DNA from: Solen grandis
Lineage: Eukaryota; Mollusca; Bivalvia; Adapedonta; Solenidae
Length of the DNA stretch: 64,000 nt
Reading direction: 5' to 3'
Assembly (NCBI GenBank): GCA_021229015.1
Contig: CM037780.1
Span: forward strand, 63,297,323-63,361,322
The notes beneath the pieces were generated by a model. That model made no database searches. It had not been told where the DNA came from and worked only from the letters and a program-made list of their open reading frames with translations. Within the stretch, counting starts at the first letter, position 1; every line of letters begins with the position of its first letter. The position numbers and the translations under genes were made by a program. Of the stretch, positions 11,130-23,054 are shown piece after piece.

Positions 11130-11838
11130 ATTTGATGTCTCTTTAGTACTAACCATTAAAGATTTTAGATGTCATCTTTAGATACCTACCATAAAATATT
11201 TTGAATGTCATCTTTAGATACCTACCATAAACATATTTGAATCTCTTAGATACCTAATAAACATATTTGAATGTATCTTTGATACCTACCATAAACATAT
11301 TTGAATGTCATCTTTAGATACCTACCATAAACATATTTGAATGTCATCTTTAGATACCTACCATAAACATATTTGAATGTCATCTTTAGATACCACATAA
11401 AGATATTTGAATGTCATCTTTAGATACCTACCATAAAATATTTGAATGTCATCTTTAGATACCTACCATAAACATATTTGAATGTCATCTTTAGATACCT
11501 ACCATAAACATATTTGAATGTCATCTTTAGATACCTACCATAAACATATTTGAATGTCATCTTTAGATACCTACCATAAAGATATTTGAATGTCATCTTT
11601 AGATACCTACCATAAACATATTTGAATGTCATCTTTAGATACCTACCATAAACATATTTGAATGTCATCTTTAGATACCTACCATAAACATATTTGAATG
11701 TCATCTTTAGATACCTACCATAAACATATTTGAATGTCATCTTTAGATACCTACCATAAACATATTTGAATGTCATCTTTAGATACCTACCATAAACATA
11801 TTTGAATGTCATCTTTAGATACCTACCATAAACATATT
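11130..11838. repeat. 36-bp tandem array, about 19 units
   Basis: The unit reads CATCTTTAGATACCTACCAT followed by AAACATATTTGAATGT (36 bp). Units are diverged before about 11290 and nearly identical from about 11400 to 11838. Because 36 is a multiple of three, the minus strand stays open and yields a 12-residue repeat peptide (11420-11812). This is a by-product of the array, not evidence of a gene. Confidence 0.95.
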
Positions 11839-12689
11839 TAGTTCACAAAAAAAGCAAAAAATGATTTTACACATATGCACCTTGTTCAGGGTAAGGTGTT
11901 CAACATTGACAAAACAGAAAAAGAAATAGAATTGATCATCAAAATATGTAAATGTATCAAAACATTTATAATCATTTTCAGATGTTTTCGCTACTTTGAC
12001 GTACTAAAAATCTTAAAGCTTTAGTAAGACATGGCAGACAGGTATTTTGACTAAGGAGTGTGGTCATACAAGATAAATAAATTTCAATAAAATCGATTAC
12101 GGTCACTACATGATCCATATGTTATTTGTAGTTTTAGTTTTCCATCACGGCGACAGTATCTCAAGCAAAAAACTAAACCAGGGTAGAACAACCAAGCCAC
12201 ATACCTGCAAAAGTAAAAATATCGAGATTCGAACCTTTTACAGTACCCAGAGTGTAATCACCGTGATTATATAAGTCAGCAGCTACAAATACTTGACCAC
12301 AAAGGCATCACGTGTCTTATTTCGACCGCTTATACCAATAGACATTCCTTTTGTTGTACGTAGAAATACGCGTTCCCTGATGTCACATTTAGTGAAATGC
12401 AATGCCTTATGTACTGGTAAATGAAACGAACGAAAAGACTGGTGACATAATACAATCAATTATTTCGCTGTATTCCGTAAAAAGTATCCAAATGAATGCG
12501 ATGATCAAAGTTGCCCTATTATATGAACACTCAATGCTAGTCCCAGCGATCTCCATGGTGCCATACAGGTTTATAGTCTATTATAATAGTTTCTGAGAAC
12601 TGTGTTCATTATTTGGTCCTTAAATTGTCTAACTACTTAATAGATCTAAAAAGAAAAAAGGGCTTGAAGTAACGCTTCGGGAAATGTGT
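11839..12689. other. No gene seen; possible decayed tRNA-like patch
   Basis: AT-rich. On the minus strand, around 12220-12290, 'ggttcgaatctcga' resembles a B box and is preceded by weak A-box-like sequence, so a very old SINE head is possible. The 64-codon frame at 12402-12596 is not recognised. Confidence 0.35.
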
Positions 12690-12930
12690 GTTTGTTTATT
12701 TTAAACCGACAGTACTTCAGTCATTTTTATACTATGTCTACTTGAGACAGATATAGTGCTGCCACAATGCAGTATCACGCCGTAGACGTGTAGCATGATA
12801 CCACACTCAGTCACATTATCCTGACACCGGGTCAACCTGGAACTGCCTTTATATGCTGAGTGCCAAGCACGAGAGTTTTACCAGTACTATTGTTTTCTAC
12901 TTTTGTATGTCGCGGCCAGGATCGATGTTG
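12690..12930 (-). mobile_element. SINE-like repeat, degraded
   Basis: Plus-strand wording 'ctacttgagacagatatagt', 'gtatcacgccgtagacgtgt', 'gataccacactcagtcacat' and 'ctgacaccgggtcaacc' matches my memory of a common mollusc repeat. A reversed B-box-like 'ccaggatcgat' near 12917-12928 puts the tRNA-like head at the high-coordinate end. Confidence 0.45.
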
Positions 12931-14729
12931 AATTCGGTTGAACTTCAGAATGATAACTCTGTTCAGGCTGTGGAGTTATTTAATAACCGAATCATTCAGA
13001 CATTTTTGAGGTATGGTGTAAACTAAACTGCAATATATTATTTTGATTCGATTGATTATGAGCAAGAGAAATACAATATTATTTATTTTGAAACTTTAGC
13101 ATGTTTCTGTCAAAATATTGAACCCATTTTTTGTTTTTTTGTACTCCATTAAAAATGAGTTTAAAATGATTAAATAATGTAACAGATAAAGCACCGGTAT
13201 AATCCCGATGTCATAAACTCTCGATGGGTATATAATTATTTTGAGTGCCGTAGTTACATCTTTGAGAAAATAATTCTGAAAGGTATCTTATATTAAAATT
13301 TGTCAACATTTATCAGTCTTAGAATGACATCAAAATGCTTCTATTTGTTCATCTGATAATGTTTTCCTTTCACACAGTTTTATAGACAAACTTAGGTTCC
13401 ATCATCTGGAATGGCGTTACATGCTATTCTAGATTCCGTTCTCAGATTTACATCCAGTTGAATGCCACACAATTCGATTCAATCAGGTCACTTGTCAAGC
13501 TGAAGAACCCAAAACGTTTGTCTTTCTATTCTTTTCAGTCGACCTGTCGCCTAGACATGAGGGTGAAGTCCAAGTAATCCGATTTCAAGTACAAAACTAG
13601 AGGAGCGGATTCTATATCAATATGGTTGCTTTGCATATAAACTCGTCTCTTTTTGCTTGTTATTTATAATAGCTGTATTACATTGCAACCGATAGCTCGG
13701 TGCAAGATGACATTATTAGCATATTAAATACCGTTTTGCGTACAGTAATACACGAGACTTGCGTTTGTATCGTGCTGGAACTGCAAGCTCCGTGGCGAAT
13801 GATCGTTCCACCGCGGCTATTGCTACTCTGTCTTTCTAATGTTATAGCTATTCTCTATTATTCTTTTTTCTATTCGCTGTTTTTTTTTGTTTTTTTGTTT
13901 TTTTGTCTTTCCTTCGTCCTCTTTTTATGAGCAAATGAAAATTACCTCACCGCTCCACATCTTCATAATTTCTGATCATTCTTTTTATACATTTAATTAT
14001 CTCGATAACTTCTTTTCAGAATCGTCGTCATTGTCGTTTTCTTTCTTTTATTTATTTTTACCGTATATGATGATCATCATCACCTTCTAATCATCTTCTT
14101 GAATAACTACTTTCTCGACTGTTATCAAACATTAACCGACTATATGGATGGTTTAAACGTTTACTACCAGCTTCTTCATTTGCGGTAATCAACAGTAATG
14201 TTCATTTCTATCTCCTCTTCAACATTAACGGCAACATTTATATTCCCGCTGATGTTTTCAAATTCAGTTTCTACAACACCTATAATATTAGATACTTGAT
14301 ATTAGATACTACAGCTATTGCTGTACTTTTGTTCAAGATAAAAGGAGAAGGCATACACACTGATTGCAACATGAATAAAGAAAAATACCAGTTTGGGCAT
14401 CAGTACATGTATGACCAATAATGTAGTCATTTATTTTCATAGGGGATTAATTTTCGTCGATTTCATGGACATCTTTATCGACTACGAATTTTACTCCCCG
14501 CGGAAACTTTTAATTTGGCAGACCTCACGTGTCCTAGAGCATGAATATATGTACCAACGAATTAACTTGAATCACAGATTCCACGAAATTTTATACCGAC
14601 GAAAATGGTGCTTATTAAAATAAAGCTGGCTATTAAGAAAAAGGTTACCGTTCATGTTGGCTAAATAGTGTTTATTTTTCACAATAAATGTTTTAATATA
14701 CTTCATGTTGATGCTATTGAGTTGTTTTG
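12931..14729. other. No gene seen; T-rich low complexity
   Basis: Includes a T-rich stretch (13858-13925) that gives hydrophobic spurious frames. A good polypyrimidine-CAG acceptor at about 13525-13540 is followed by a 35-nt open piece ending in a weak donor (CAAGTAATC), which is too short to judge. Nothing else stands out. Confidence 0.4.
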
Positions 14730-15031
14730 TCCTGCGACAACATTTTAGTTGTTGTTTGCGTTCCCGCTCAGGTATATTGTGCATGTCGGTGCGATTTTAT
14801 ACAGAGAACGACTTTAATGTCCAGCACCCTGATTTTGGTTCTCTCGGGGTTGCCCTTCCTTAGCACCTCTAGACAGGTACACCTACACATAGAGACAGAT
14901 GCGGATACAAGGTGTTCGGGTGTCTACCCAAGCTCATTCCGAAAAAAACCATCCTGGTTTTTTAACGTGCCCGGTGTATCACACCGATACACACGAAGAA
15001 CACAGAAAAATGTCACAGAAATTGTCCAAAG
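14730..15031 (-). mobile_element. Probable body of a SINE-like element
   Basis: Read on the minus strand this follows directly from the tRNA-Ser-like head at 15032-15104. It contains 'tgtgtatcggtgtgatacac', 'gggcacgttaaaaaac' and 'ggcaaccccgagaga', which I recall from mollusc repeats. Overlapping plus-strand frames (14727-15105) arise from the element and are not genes. The 3' limit is uncertain. Confidence 0.45.
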
Positions 15032-15104
15032 TTCAGCCGGAATTTGAACCTCAGGCCCCTGAATTAGCAGTCCAGCGCGTTAACACTGAGTCGGCTCTCC
15101 GATA
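15032..15104 (-). pseudogene. tRNA-Ser(GCU)-like pseudogene or SINE head
   Basis: The minus strand shows a D-arm-like 'gccgactcagtgttaacgcg', an anticodon arm CTGGA-CTGCTAA-TTCAG with anticodon GCT (serine; anticodon bases at 15066-15068), and a T-arm-like 'gaggttcaaattccgg' that doubles as a B box. The anticodon stem pairs fully if one G-T pair is allowed. The T stem is mismatched and the acceptor stem does not pair well, so it is unlikely to be a working tRNA. It lies between two SINE-type bodies. Confidence 0.55.
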
Positions 15105-15195
15105 AGTATTTCAGTCATATAGCAATGTCCAGCTAACGACAGGCAGAGAAGGATTCCAAGAAACACAGACTTACATGGGCAGAACCACCGACTTA
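15105..15195 (-). mobile_element. tRNA-derived SINE, copy C (truncated 3' end)
   Basis: The minus strand reads GTCGGTGGTTCTGCCC, then 'tcttggaatccttctctgcc', 'gttagctggac' and TATATGACTGAAATACTT, collinear with the SINEs at 6109 and 21919. It stops before the GACGTTAAACCC tail, exactly where the tRNA-Ser-like head begins. Confidence 0.65.
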
Positions 15196-15204
15196 ATCTC
15201 AACG

Positions 15205-15480
15205 TGTATGGACAAAATTATTTGGCATACTAGAAATACTGAATCAGTCCAGAGTTACGACCCTTAGTTAAAGAAAATTGCAAAATTAGTATCTGCTCTA
15301 ACAAACGTAAACCGATATTTACCAAACTTTGTCACAATGTGCACTGATACAACATCTCGGTTATGTTCGATGACCACTTACCAGACACTCCAGAGAAATG
15401 GTCCTGAATTGATAAAAATGCAGGACGTGCGTATTTCGCGAATACCAGCTGAAAGACTACCTTAAATCGAATTTTTTATA
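15205..15480 (-). repeat. Dispersed repeat, bivalve type
   Basis: The minus strand contains 'agtggtcatcgaacataacc', 'ttgtatcagtgcacattgtg', 'acaaagtttggtaaatatcg' and 'agggtcgtaactctggact'. I recall this wording as a widespread bivalve dispersed repeat. It starts right after the SINE block. Confidence 0.45.
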
Positions 15481-16180
15481 CCAGGATTCAAACCCAAAGC
15501 GGTGAGAAACTAAGTTTTTCTAGTCAAAAAACGATCATAGTGTATTTATTTCCAATAATTACCGGTACATTATAAAGTGATATATCTAAACTCACAATCT
15601 AAATATCTAATTTTCTATTTGTATTTTATTACTTTAAGAATATCCGTCTGCCGCTTTAGATGCACCCCAGATTAATGATAGCGATATCTCATTCAAATGA
15701 ATATTTTTTATCAACATATTTTTTTTTTCACGCACAAGATGAAAGTTAGGATATGGTTAAAGATATGTAGACATCGCTCTCTGTTCATGCTTTTCTCAAT
15801 TACGCGTCATAATTGGTTGTAAGCATTCACTGACACTGTCGTCAGATTCTTATCATGGCGGACGCTGCATATCACCTACGATAAGATCACCAGCACACTA
15901 AAAGCTTTATAGTTATGGTGGAAAATATGATACAATTTGTAACTGGTTGTAACTTGTAGCGTGTAAGTGTGTAAATCGTATATGGTGTGCGTCATGAATA
16001 CATAATATGGACTTTTCATAGGACTGAAGTTATTCGATCAATATATTATATTATTTGGGTTTGTTCGACTCCACAAAATTTCGATTGTCTTTTTTTTTTT
16101 TTGTTACTGTTGTTGAAGCAGCACAGCATGCTGTGAATGTTATTGTCATATTTATAATACTTTGATATACATGACAGCTG

Positions 16181-16630
16181 ATGACTGTTTTGAAGATGCG
16201 ACTGCTGCTGCTGATAATAATGTTTGTTAAGATGACAGGAACTAGATGTAAGGATTGCGTCGATATCAATGTCCATTCTTTAGATGTTACTGCTACTTTT
16301 TATGTTAATGTCGGTGATGTATCAACCCATTTAGAAGAAGAAGATCATCTTTTTTTTCTTTTTTTTTGTAAGTGGTCATCAACCAATCGCCATCCAGTTC
16401 TTTGTTCTTTAATACATATCAAGGTCGTGTGCGACAAAATACCCCATCTATATAGATGGCAATTTATTATATATCTTTATTTGTTACGCCCTTTAGATAC
16501 GCAAATTAAAGAAGTCCGCCTTCCTATTTTAAGAACAACTCTACTAAATTACATCTTTTTTCTTCTTTCTGTCTCAAGATTTACGATAATGTCTCTTTCA
16601 AATTATAAAACTTTGCACACATTTTTGTAA
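16181..16630 (+). other. Longest open frame (149 codons), signal-peptide-like start
   Basis: ATG-started. A charged start (K5, R7) is followed by a hydrophobic run of about ten residues (LLLLIIMFV) and a polar C-containing stretch (TGTRCKDC), which resembles a secretion signal. An acidic patch (LEEED) follows, then T-rich DNA encoding poly-F. A GTAAGT donor-like site sits near 16368. No family is recognised. The start overlaps a short CTG-like simple repeat, and minus-strand frames overlap, so a chance frame is possible. Confidence 0.22.
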
Positions 16631-17314
16631 GGAAGAAAACTTTACGCGATCGCAATAGCCAGACTTTTGTATGTAGAATTCGTGCTCAATTTGTTCAGAT
16701 GCTGGGTTCCTTTAAATAAAACACTCGGAGCATATTGCATTATTTAATTGGAAAGTGAATGCAGCTGTGAGACATAAGTCACGTTACGATATGCCACGTT
16801 TTTATTCGCAAGAAGTAGGGATACTCGTGTTTTATGACCGACGAATTTAAGTACTCAGGTGCTAGGCATATCTTTGGTAATAAATACGTAAATACAAAAA
16901 AGTGGAAACAATATCTACAAACACCTGTGGTATGGAGGGATTGTGGGTAGGGAAGGGGGGTGTTTGATTTATGTCTCTAGTTTTGGATTAGCATAACAAA
17001 TTGACTGCGTAAGAGCGTGCAGATACGATCGGCCAATGGTACGTTACATTGTCCGAGGCTGATATATGGCTTAAAAATGTTAATGCGTCGAGGGCACGCA
17101 TGTGGGCACACTGTAGATACGAACCTGCGGCTCGACACAGCGAGGGGTCCGTTAGTTTGTGTGTTCTTGCTATTCATGAAATATATATTTACTGAGTTTT
17201 GTTTTAACACCAACACTCACAAATTGATCCATGTGTTTCTTAACAATGATAAAAAGAAAAGATGATATATTGTTTACATAAAATAAACATTAAGAAAGAT
17301 ATCATAAAAGGTTA

Positions 17315-17366
17315 TCGTCATCATCGTTATTATTTCTATTATTATTACTATTATTATTATTATTAC
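17315..17366. repeat. (TTA/TCA)n microsatellite
   Basis: Imperfect trinucleotide repeat, 'tcatcatcg' turning into a run of 'tta' and 'cta' units. Confidence 0.85.
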
Positions 17367-18639
17367 AGAAAAAAGGAGTGACAGCCATAAATGTACAGAT
17401 GCGTGTTTGTTGGCGAGAATAGAGGCGTTATATGCACATTTAATAACATTCATACACACAGATATACACACCCGTATGTAGACGTGCCTGCACGCGCGCG
17501 AACATACAGACACCGAACACATTTTTATCGCATATACCGAACAAACACTGACAAATAAAGCAATTACCCACCGAAAAATAAACGGTTTATGTGAATGCTT
17601 TTGAGTGATAAAAGGACCCCTTCGTATCACATATGTCATACAAACTTGACGTCAGTGCCTAAGCCTGGTTCCCATGACCCCCTGTTTAACTGATGTAGAA
17701 CTGCCGAACACGATCGGATAGGCAATAATTCAGGCCACTAGTATCCCTATCTCCGAACATTAATGATCTCAACTTCACCGCACCGAGCCGGGAGTCAGCC
17801 GCGAAAAATTTATGCTTCAATTTGAATAAAATCGCGAACAATTTAGTCAATTTTAAAGTAATCTGAGCCTGATATAAAATATAACATCGCATTTTATGCT
17901 ATAACGAGGCAGTAAATTATCATTATATCCAGATCTGTACTATTATTTCGACAATTTTCAAACACACTGCAAGCAGTTCTCAACCGTAACAAATTGAGGC
18001 TGGCTTTTGAAGCGAGAAGACACTTTGGTGTCAGATTCAACCCTCGTGTTTGATGAAGAAGCAGTTGTTTTCCTATGTTACAGTAACACGCACCGTAAAT
18101 GTATACGATACACACTACGCTTTGAAAATTTTCTAGTGGTCACGTGATTCTGGTAGTTTTTGGTAAATCGTGTTTTTGATTTATTTCAGCAAGAGCTGAG
18201 TTAAAAAGGCTCGTGTAATTTCAATATTTGTCTGCATAGATTTTGCCTGATGTGCTAGGAAATTGGAGTACAGACAGAAAATCCATATTTCATAATAGAA
18301 TGTGAAACATGCTCTCACGTGCTAACATGGCCAGAAATAACAACTCTGGTGAACTAAAGAATTTCTAGAGGATTTCACGCGAGATTTATAATATATACTC
18401 AGGCTCCATCAACAACTCGTGATTCCTGTATTATTCCTGACAAAAATGACACGAAGCGCAAATATTGGCGACTACAAACTCATATATTTCCCTGCATAAA
18501 AATATATGGATATAAACAAATTGAATGAAAAGCTTATGTTTCACATGAATATACTTTGACGTTTAATTATATACCAGAAAGTATATTTTTTCATGGGATC
18601 AAGAAAGCGAAACTGTCGTAATTATACATGTACTTTTAA

Positions 18640-19330
18640 CTGATGTGTATCTCAATTTATAACCCCACCGTCCTTGCGCCCATCTGTAGGTTATTCGTTT
18701 CCTATCAATAACTTTAGAAGGGCTGGATGGAATTAATTCATATTTAGTTTATAAGTATATAATATAGAAATACAGGTCAAATTCGATTTTGATTACTATC
18801 TACTTATATTAAAAGGGTCAAGGCCCTATGTTGACATACCTGCGTCAATCTATCGGTTTTTCGTTTCAGATCTTTATCGTTTTGAATGCCTTAATGAATT
18901 CAATTTATATTTAGTTAATATTTATCTGATATCAATATACGGGTCAAATTCGAATTTGGTTACTCTTCCACTTATATTACAAGACTTATGACCCTTTGTT
19001 AACATATTCTGATTTTTTTGTTTTCGATCAATATTTTTTGAAAGATTTCATTTTGTTTATAAGTATATGATATCAAAAGTACAGGTTAAAGTCGATTTTG
19101 GTTACTATCCGTTTAATATAACTAGATTTATGAACCTTTGTTGACATATTCTAACGCCATCTTTTATTTCCCATCAATTACGTTTGAATTACTCAGTGTA
19201 TATGATTTGTATTTGACGTGTGAGTATATAATAACATGATACAGGCCATGCAAAGTTATTATTAACTGAATATTGACAGAGTTATAGCCCTTTCCTTTGA
19301 TATTTTTATGTCAAATGCTGTAAGCGATAT
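18640..19330 (+). repeat. Old tandem repeat, ~142-167-bp units
   Basis: Four diverged units share the marker 'caggtcaaattcgattttgg/ttactat', at 18773, 18940, 19082 and 19242. 'ataagtatataat' or a variant comes upstream of each marker and 'atgaccctttgttgacatat' or a variant downstream. I recall this 'gagttatggccctttgt' type of array from many bivalve genomes. No coding frame. Confidence 0.7.
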
Positions 19331-19506
19331 TCCTCTATGAGAATCCAAGTCTGATTGCTCTTTTTTTCTACTAACATAAATATTAATTTTGCAATCATTA
19401 TCTAAGACTCTACATTGAAAATACGTTGTTGAAAATGGTTAACGATTTAAACATTAAGGTTTTTTTTAAAATTCCAATGATAAGACATGGTCGTAAAATA
19501 TTTGTT

Positions 19507-20203
19507 AAGGACGTTTCAGCGGGTTACGACTGATTTTGATTATGGTAAAAAAAAATAAATGAATTTCTCATTTATTTGAAGTAGACTGATAGAAGAAAGC
19601 CCAAATTTTAAGATTCATGTGTTTTGAATATCATCAAAAGTATATTTTCCAAATTTTGAAGGTACAAGAAGTCACATTTTAGTTTTTTTTTATGCAAATT
19701 TGGCTAAAATTGCAATTAAAAAAAGCAATTTTAGTAAAAAAAAAATGACCTTGAAAAAAATATGGGAAATCTGTCAGTTGAAATTTTTTATTTAGAAAAA
19801 TATATGTAAAAATTCACAGTTTTGGGATAGTTTTTGTATACATTTTCGTCCGGGCACAAATGAGATTTTATGTCCGTTTTGTATTTTCAATGCATATTTG
19901 ACAGTATTTTTATCTGTAACTATGGAATACATTATAAGTTACAAATGTTGATAAAATATTTTTAAAAAATATCATTTTAATATGCAGTTACAGTTTTTAG
20001 AAACGATTTTTTTCTTATTTTTAATGTCATGTTCTTTCAACATTTTTTAGCAAATAGTGATGCTCTAGCATAAGCTTGATCTCTTAGAAATGCATGGTGA
20101 CCCCCTATTTTTAATTCATATATCTTTTAGTTAAAGTCTGAAGTACTTATATGTAATTTTTTAGAAAAATCTGTCCGTTAAAAAAAACCCACTCAAATGC
20201 CTT
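19507..20203 (+). mobile_element. Non-autonomous DNA element, 697 bp, copy 1
   Basis: The left end AAGGACGTTTCAGCGGGTT and right end AACCCACTCAAATGCCTT form an imperfect terminal inverted repeat of about 18 bp (consensus AAGGCRTTTSAGYGGGTT). A shorter copy lies inverted at 55319-55892 with the same internal order ('tttgacagtatttttatctg', 'ataagttacaaa', 'cctatttttaattca'). The interior is AT-rich with no transposase. The flanks do not give a certain target-site duplication. Confidence 0.75.
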
Positions 20204-21918
20204 TAAAACTATAACAAAATTTGAAGGATTCGCTTTTTTATGATTATCCTCAGTTGTTTCCGCCCTTATCTTAATGTCTAGGATACAAAACCTAACATAA
20301 AATATATATGTAAGTCTCGCCGTTTACTAAAATGAAGAAATCTATTGTGCATATTCAATCCCATGAGAGTAAGCACTTTAAATACTGCAAACTGTAATTG
20401 AATTTTAAAATCACTAATTGCGATTCCCTGGAGAAAAAAATACAGAAAATATTGTCGTACACTGTAAGGAAACTTGACATTTATTCCGGAGATAAAGTAA
20501 TTATATTGAATTTTACGTTATTAGCCGATGTATTTGAATCTGTAATGACAAGAGAAGTGAAAATCTTTGTAGTTATTTGGCTTTATATTGGCAATATAAT
20601 TCGTTATTAGCCGATGTATTTGAATCTGAATGACAGAGAAAAAAAATCCCATGCAACCACATCTAATTTTGCTTTTTACGAGATGAAAAATTGAGAAGTT
20701 CCCCTACAGTGTGCCATACATCTAAAAAAATACAGTGTGGCATACAGTGTAATTATTATATCACATATATATTTGCCGTTGCTGGGATATACAATGTGTT
20801 TAACTAAGAATGGAAAAAGACTATTTTTCTGATAGTTAAAGGCAATATTATTCTGCTATCGCCACCTGTCGGCGTTCATCACACAGACGTATCAGTATTG
20901 TAAGGAACATTATCCGGTATCTAAGACCTTATTTCATTTTCTTGCATTGAACATAAATAAACACTTAAACATATTCGTTTCCTCATTAACCTGAACATTT
21001 ATGACAACACGACTTTGATTTTCTGTTTTAATTTCCTATTTACGATACATAAATTACTAACAATTTTATACTTTATATTTCTCTGATTCAATATTGGCAA
21101 TGTACCAATCACCCAATTACTAATACTGAGATGTCTTATATAAAATGCATCCTCTCTATATAATTATTATACATGAGTCGCATTAAGGTTTCAAAGCACT
21201 TTTACAACATAAGTTTCAAACACTTATGAAACGTTTGCCGAATATTCGATCAAGTAATGTATGCGATTAATGAAACCTTCTCTAAAACCCGCAGACTTCC
21301 CTGTTAGCTCATGCGCTATCAACAATTTGTTGATGAATCGTTTATCAATGGTTCATTTTAAAATATCATTGGTGCCATTCCAGATGGTATCCGCTCATTA
21401 CATCGTATTCATTCCAGATGTATAAGTCCTCAGAACAAACCACACATAGTTTTAAAATCAATAGTTTGCCTCTGTCGCTTTTAAAATATTTTACACTCGT
21501 GCGTAATTGCATTTTTTTTCTCGACAGTGTTGTGAGATAATGTCACATGACCCCTATACAGCTTCCGGCAAATATGAAAATTTCATTTCATTCAGTTATA
21601 GCGAATAGCATTGGAAAACATAAAGCCTAAGCACATTCAGATCGGTATAAGCAGTTTGTATTACATTTCCTCTTTTTATACAAGATCTAACTTCCTTGTA
21701 GATCATATCACTTTATCTGTCTAATCAATATGTCTGTATAAAAACCTTTGTTTGATTTCATAATAATGAAAGAAACGTAACAAAAAAGGAAAAATGTCTT
21801 TTTTTAATTATATTGAAGTAACACTGTGACAACTTGTCAAGGCAGTCATTTTTATGAATGTGATTATGTTGCATGATACAATACATGTTAGATTTTTATA
21901 CAGGACATTACAAAACAT
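20204..21918. other. No gene seen; small local duplications
   Basis: A ~40-bp word, CGTTATTAGCCGATGTATTT plus 'gaatctg', occurs at 20516 and 20602. 'tacagtgtg..catacag' words recur at 20705-20752. The 70-codon frame 20398-20610 overlaps the first duplication and is not recognised. The remainder is AT-rich. Confidence 0.45.
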
Positions 21919-22067
21919 TTCCTTCCAGCTGGCTTGCGGTAGGTCGGTGGTTCTACCCGGGTACCTCTGTGTACTCGGGGTCTTCCTCCACCTGTAAATA
22001 GCTGGAGTCGCTATATGATTAAAATACTATCGCAGCGACGGTAAACCCAAATACAACAACAACAACT
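21919..22067 (+). mobile_element. tRNA-derived SINE, copy B (full 3' tail)
   Basis: Same order as copy A: 'ccagctggcttgcggtaggt', GGTTCTACCC, 'tcttcctccacctg', 'tagctggagtcg', CTATATGATTAAAATACT, then GCGACGGTAAACCCAAATAC and a (CAA)n tail at 22051-22066. The simple-repeat tail marks the 3' end and the plus orientation. Confidence 0.8.
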
Positions 22068-22906
22068 ACAAAACATTCATAGAAATGTTAAAGCACCATC
22101 CTTATTATCAGCAATCAAATCGGCAATAGTTCTGCTATTTCGAGAATTCCTTAACGTGCAGTCACGATGCCATGGCAATCATACACATGTCGGGTACCAG
22201 GATTTAGCAGTAACTAATTAACATAACTACCGTTGTGAAAAAAATGTTTACCGCAAAACTACGAAGAAACCGATATAAAGACCGTCTACTGTTTTATGCT
22301 GGGACGCTGGGATACACACAGTATAATTACGGTTATTACTTACTTACGATCAACCGGGGGTCGAACACCATTAATAATCCGAGGTATGAAGCCATGATAA
22401 ACTAGGAGTATCATCGAACAGTCTTCGAATTATCAGAATCTTGTGATTTAAACATCCCAAAACATATCAAGTAATCTCCGTGAAAAAAAAGTAATAAAAT
22501 ACAATATGCATACGCATATATGTAGTTAATGTAGCTTATACTTCAAATTCATTAAGAATATGTATTTAAGAGATTTTATGATTGAGTGAGTTTATACATA
22601 TTATCATATACAATAAACGGTTTTCCGAATACTCCCAGCATATTTCAAGGTTTATTCCCAGTCCCAGTACGAAGAAACAGAGGTAAAATAATCTCAGTTT
22701 TTCGAACCTTGGCTTGCTCTTTACATCAGAGTTACAGATCTCTGTTAGGTTATTCGTTCCTTGCATAGGGCAGCATTTCTTCTAGTATTGTATGATAAAT
22801 GCAAAAATAAATTGCTTTACGGTAAGTGTTGGTGTAAAAACGCAACCTTTATCGTATAAGATTTTAATTTCCTGTTCCACTCGTTCATCAGTTCGACCTG
22901 CCAAAC
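22068..22906. other. No gene seen
   Basis: Overlapping short frames at 22566-22768 on both strands are unrecognised. No repeat or convincing splice signal. Confidence 0.45.
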
Positions 22907-23054
22907 TTAAGGTAAAGTCCCTGTAATGGTTCCGCTACATTTCTGACCTCATGACTTTTCACGGAGATAACCAAAGTTTAGGGTACCTTGGTTATCTTGG
23001 TGGAGGTTACGTGGTCCAAGACGTAGCGGAACCATTACGGAGACTTTAACTTAA
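22907..23054 (-). mobile_element. Foldback MITE, TTAA-bounded, copy 2
   Basis: 148 bp with TTAAGGTAAAGTCCCTG at the left and 'gagactttaacttaa' at the right. The interior carries 'cggagataaccaaag' and 'ccttggttatcttggtgg', i.e. the reverse complement of copy 1 at 5541-5701. Both ends again lie at TTAA. Confidence 0.75.

Larger units (their letters stand above)
15481..18639. other. No gene identified; mixed unique sequence
   Basis: Holds the 149-codon frame at 16181-16630, a TTA-type microsatellite and a GC-richer patch at 16920-17160 with overlapping frames on both strands (plus 17017-17265, minus 16977-17216) that I do not recognise. Short minus frames at 17686-17892 and 17894-18115 are likewise unassigned. 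Confidence 0.4.

Noticed and set aside
11420..11812. 130-codon minus-strand frame with a 12-residue repeat protein
   Set aside because: It follows automatically from a 36-bp tandem repeat (a multiple of three) lacking a stop in that frame. No start context or flanking coding sequence.
11130..11838. CRISPR-like spacing of 36-bp repeats
   Set aside because: Units are directly adjacent with no spacers, no cas genes are present, and the genome is eukaryotic.
15032..15104. Functional tRNA-Ser gene
   Set aside because: Anticodon arm is good, but T stem and acceptor stem do not pair and it is embedded in SINE sequence.
14727..15105. Two overlapping plus-strand frames of 106 and 68 codons
   Set aside because: They lie antisense over the SINE/tRNA-like block and are explained by it.
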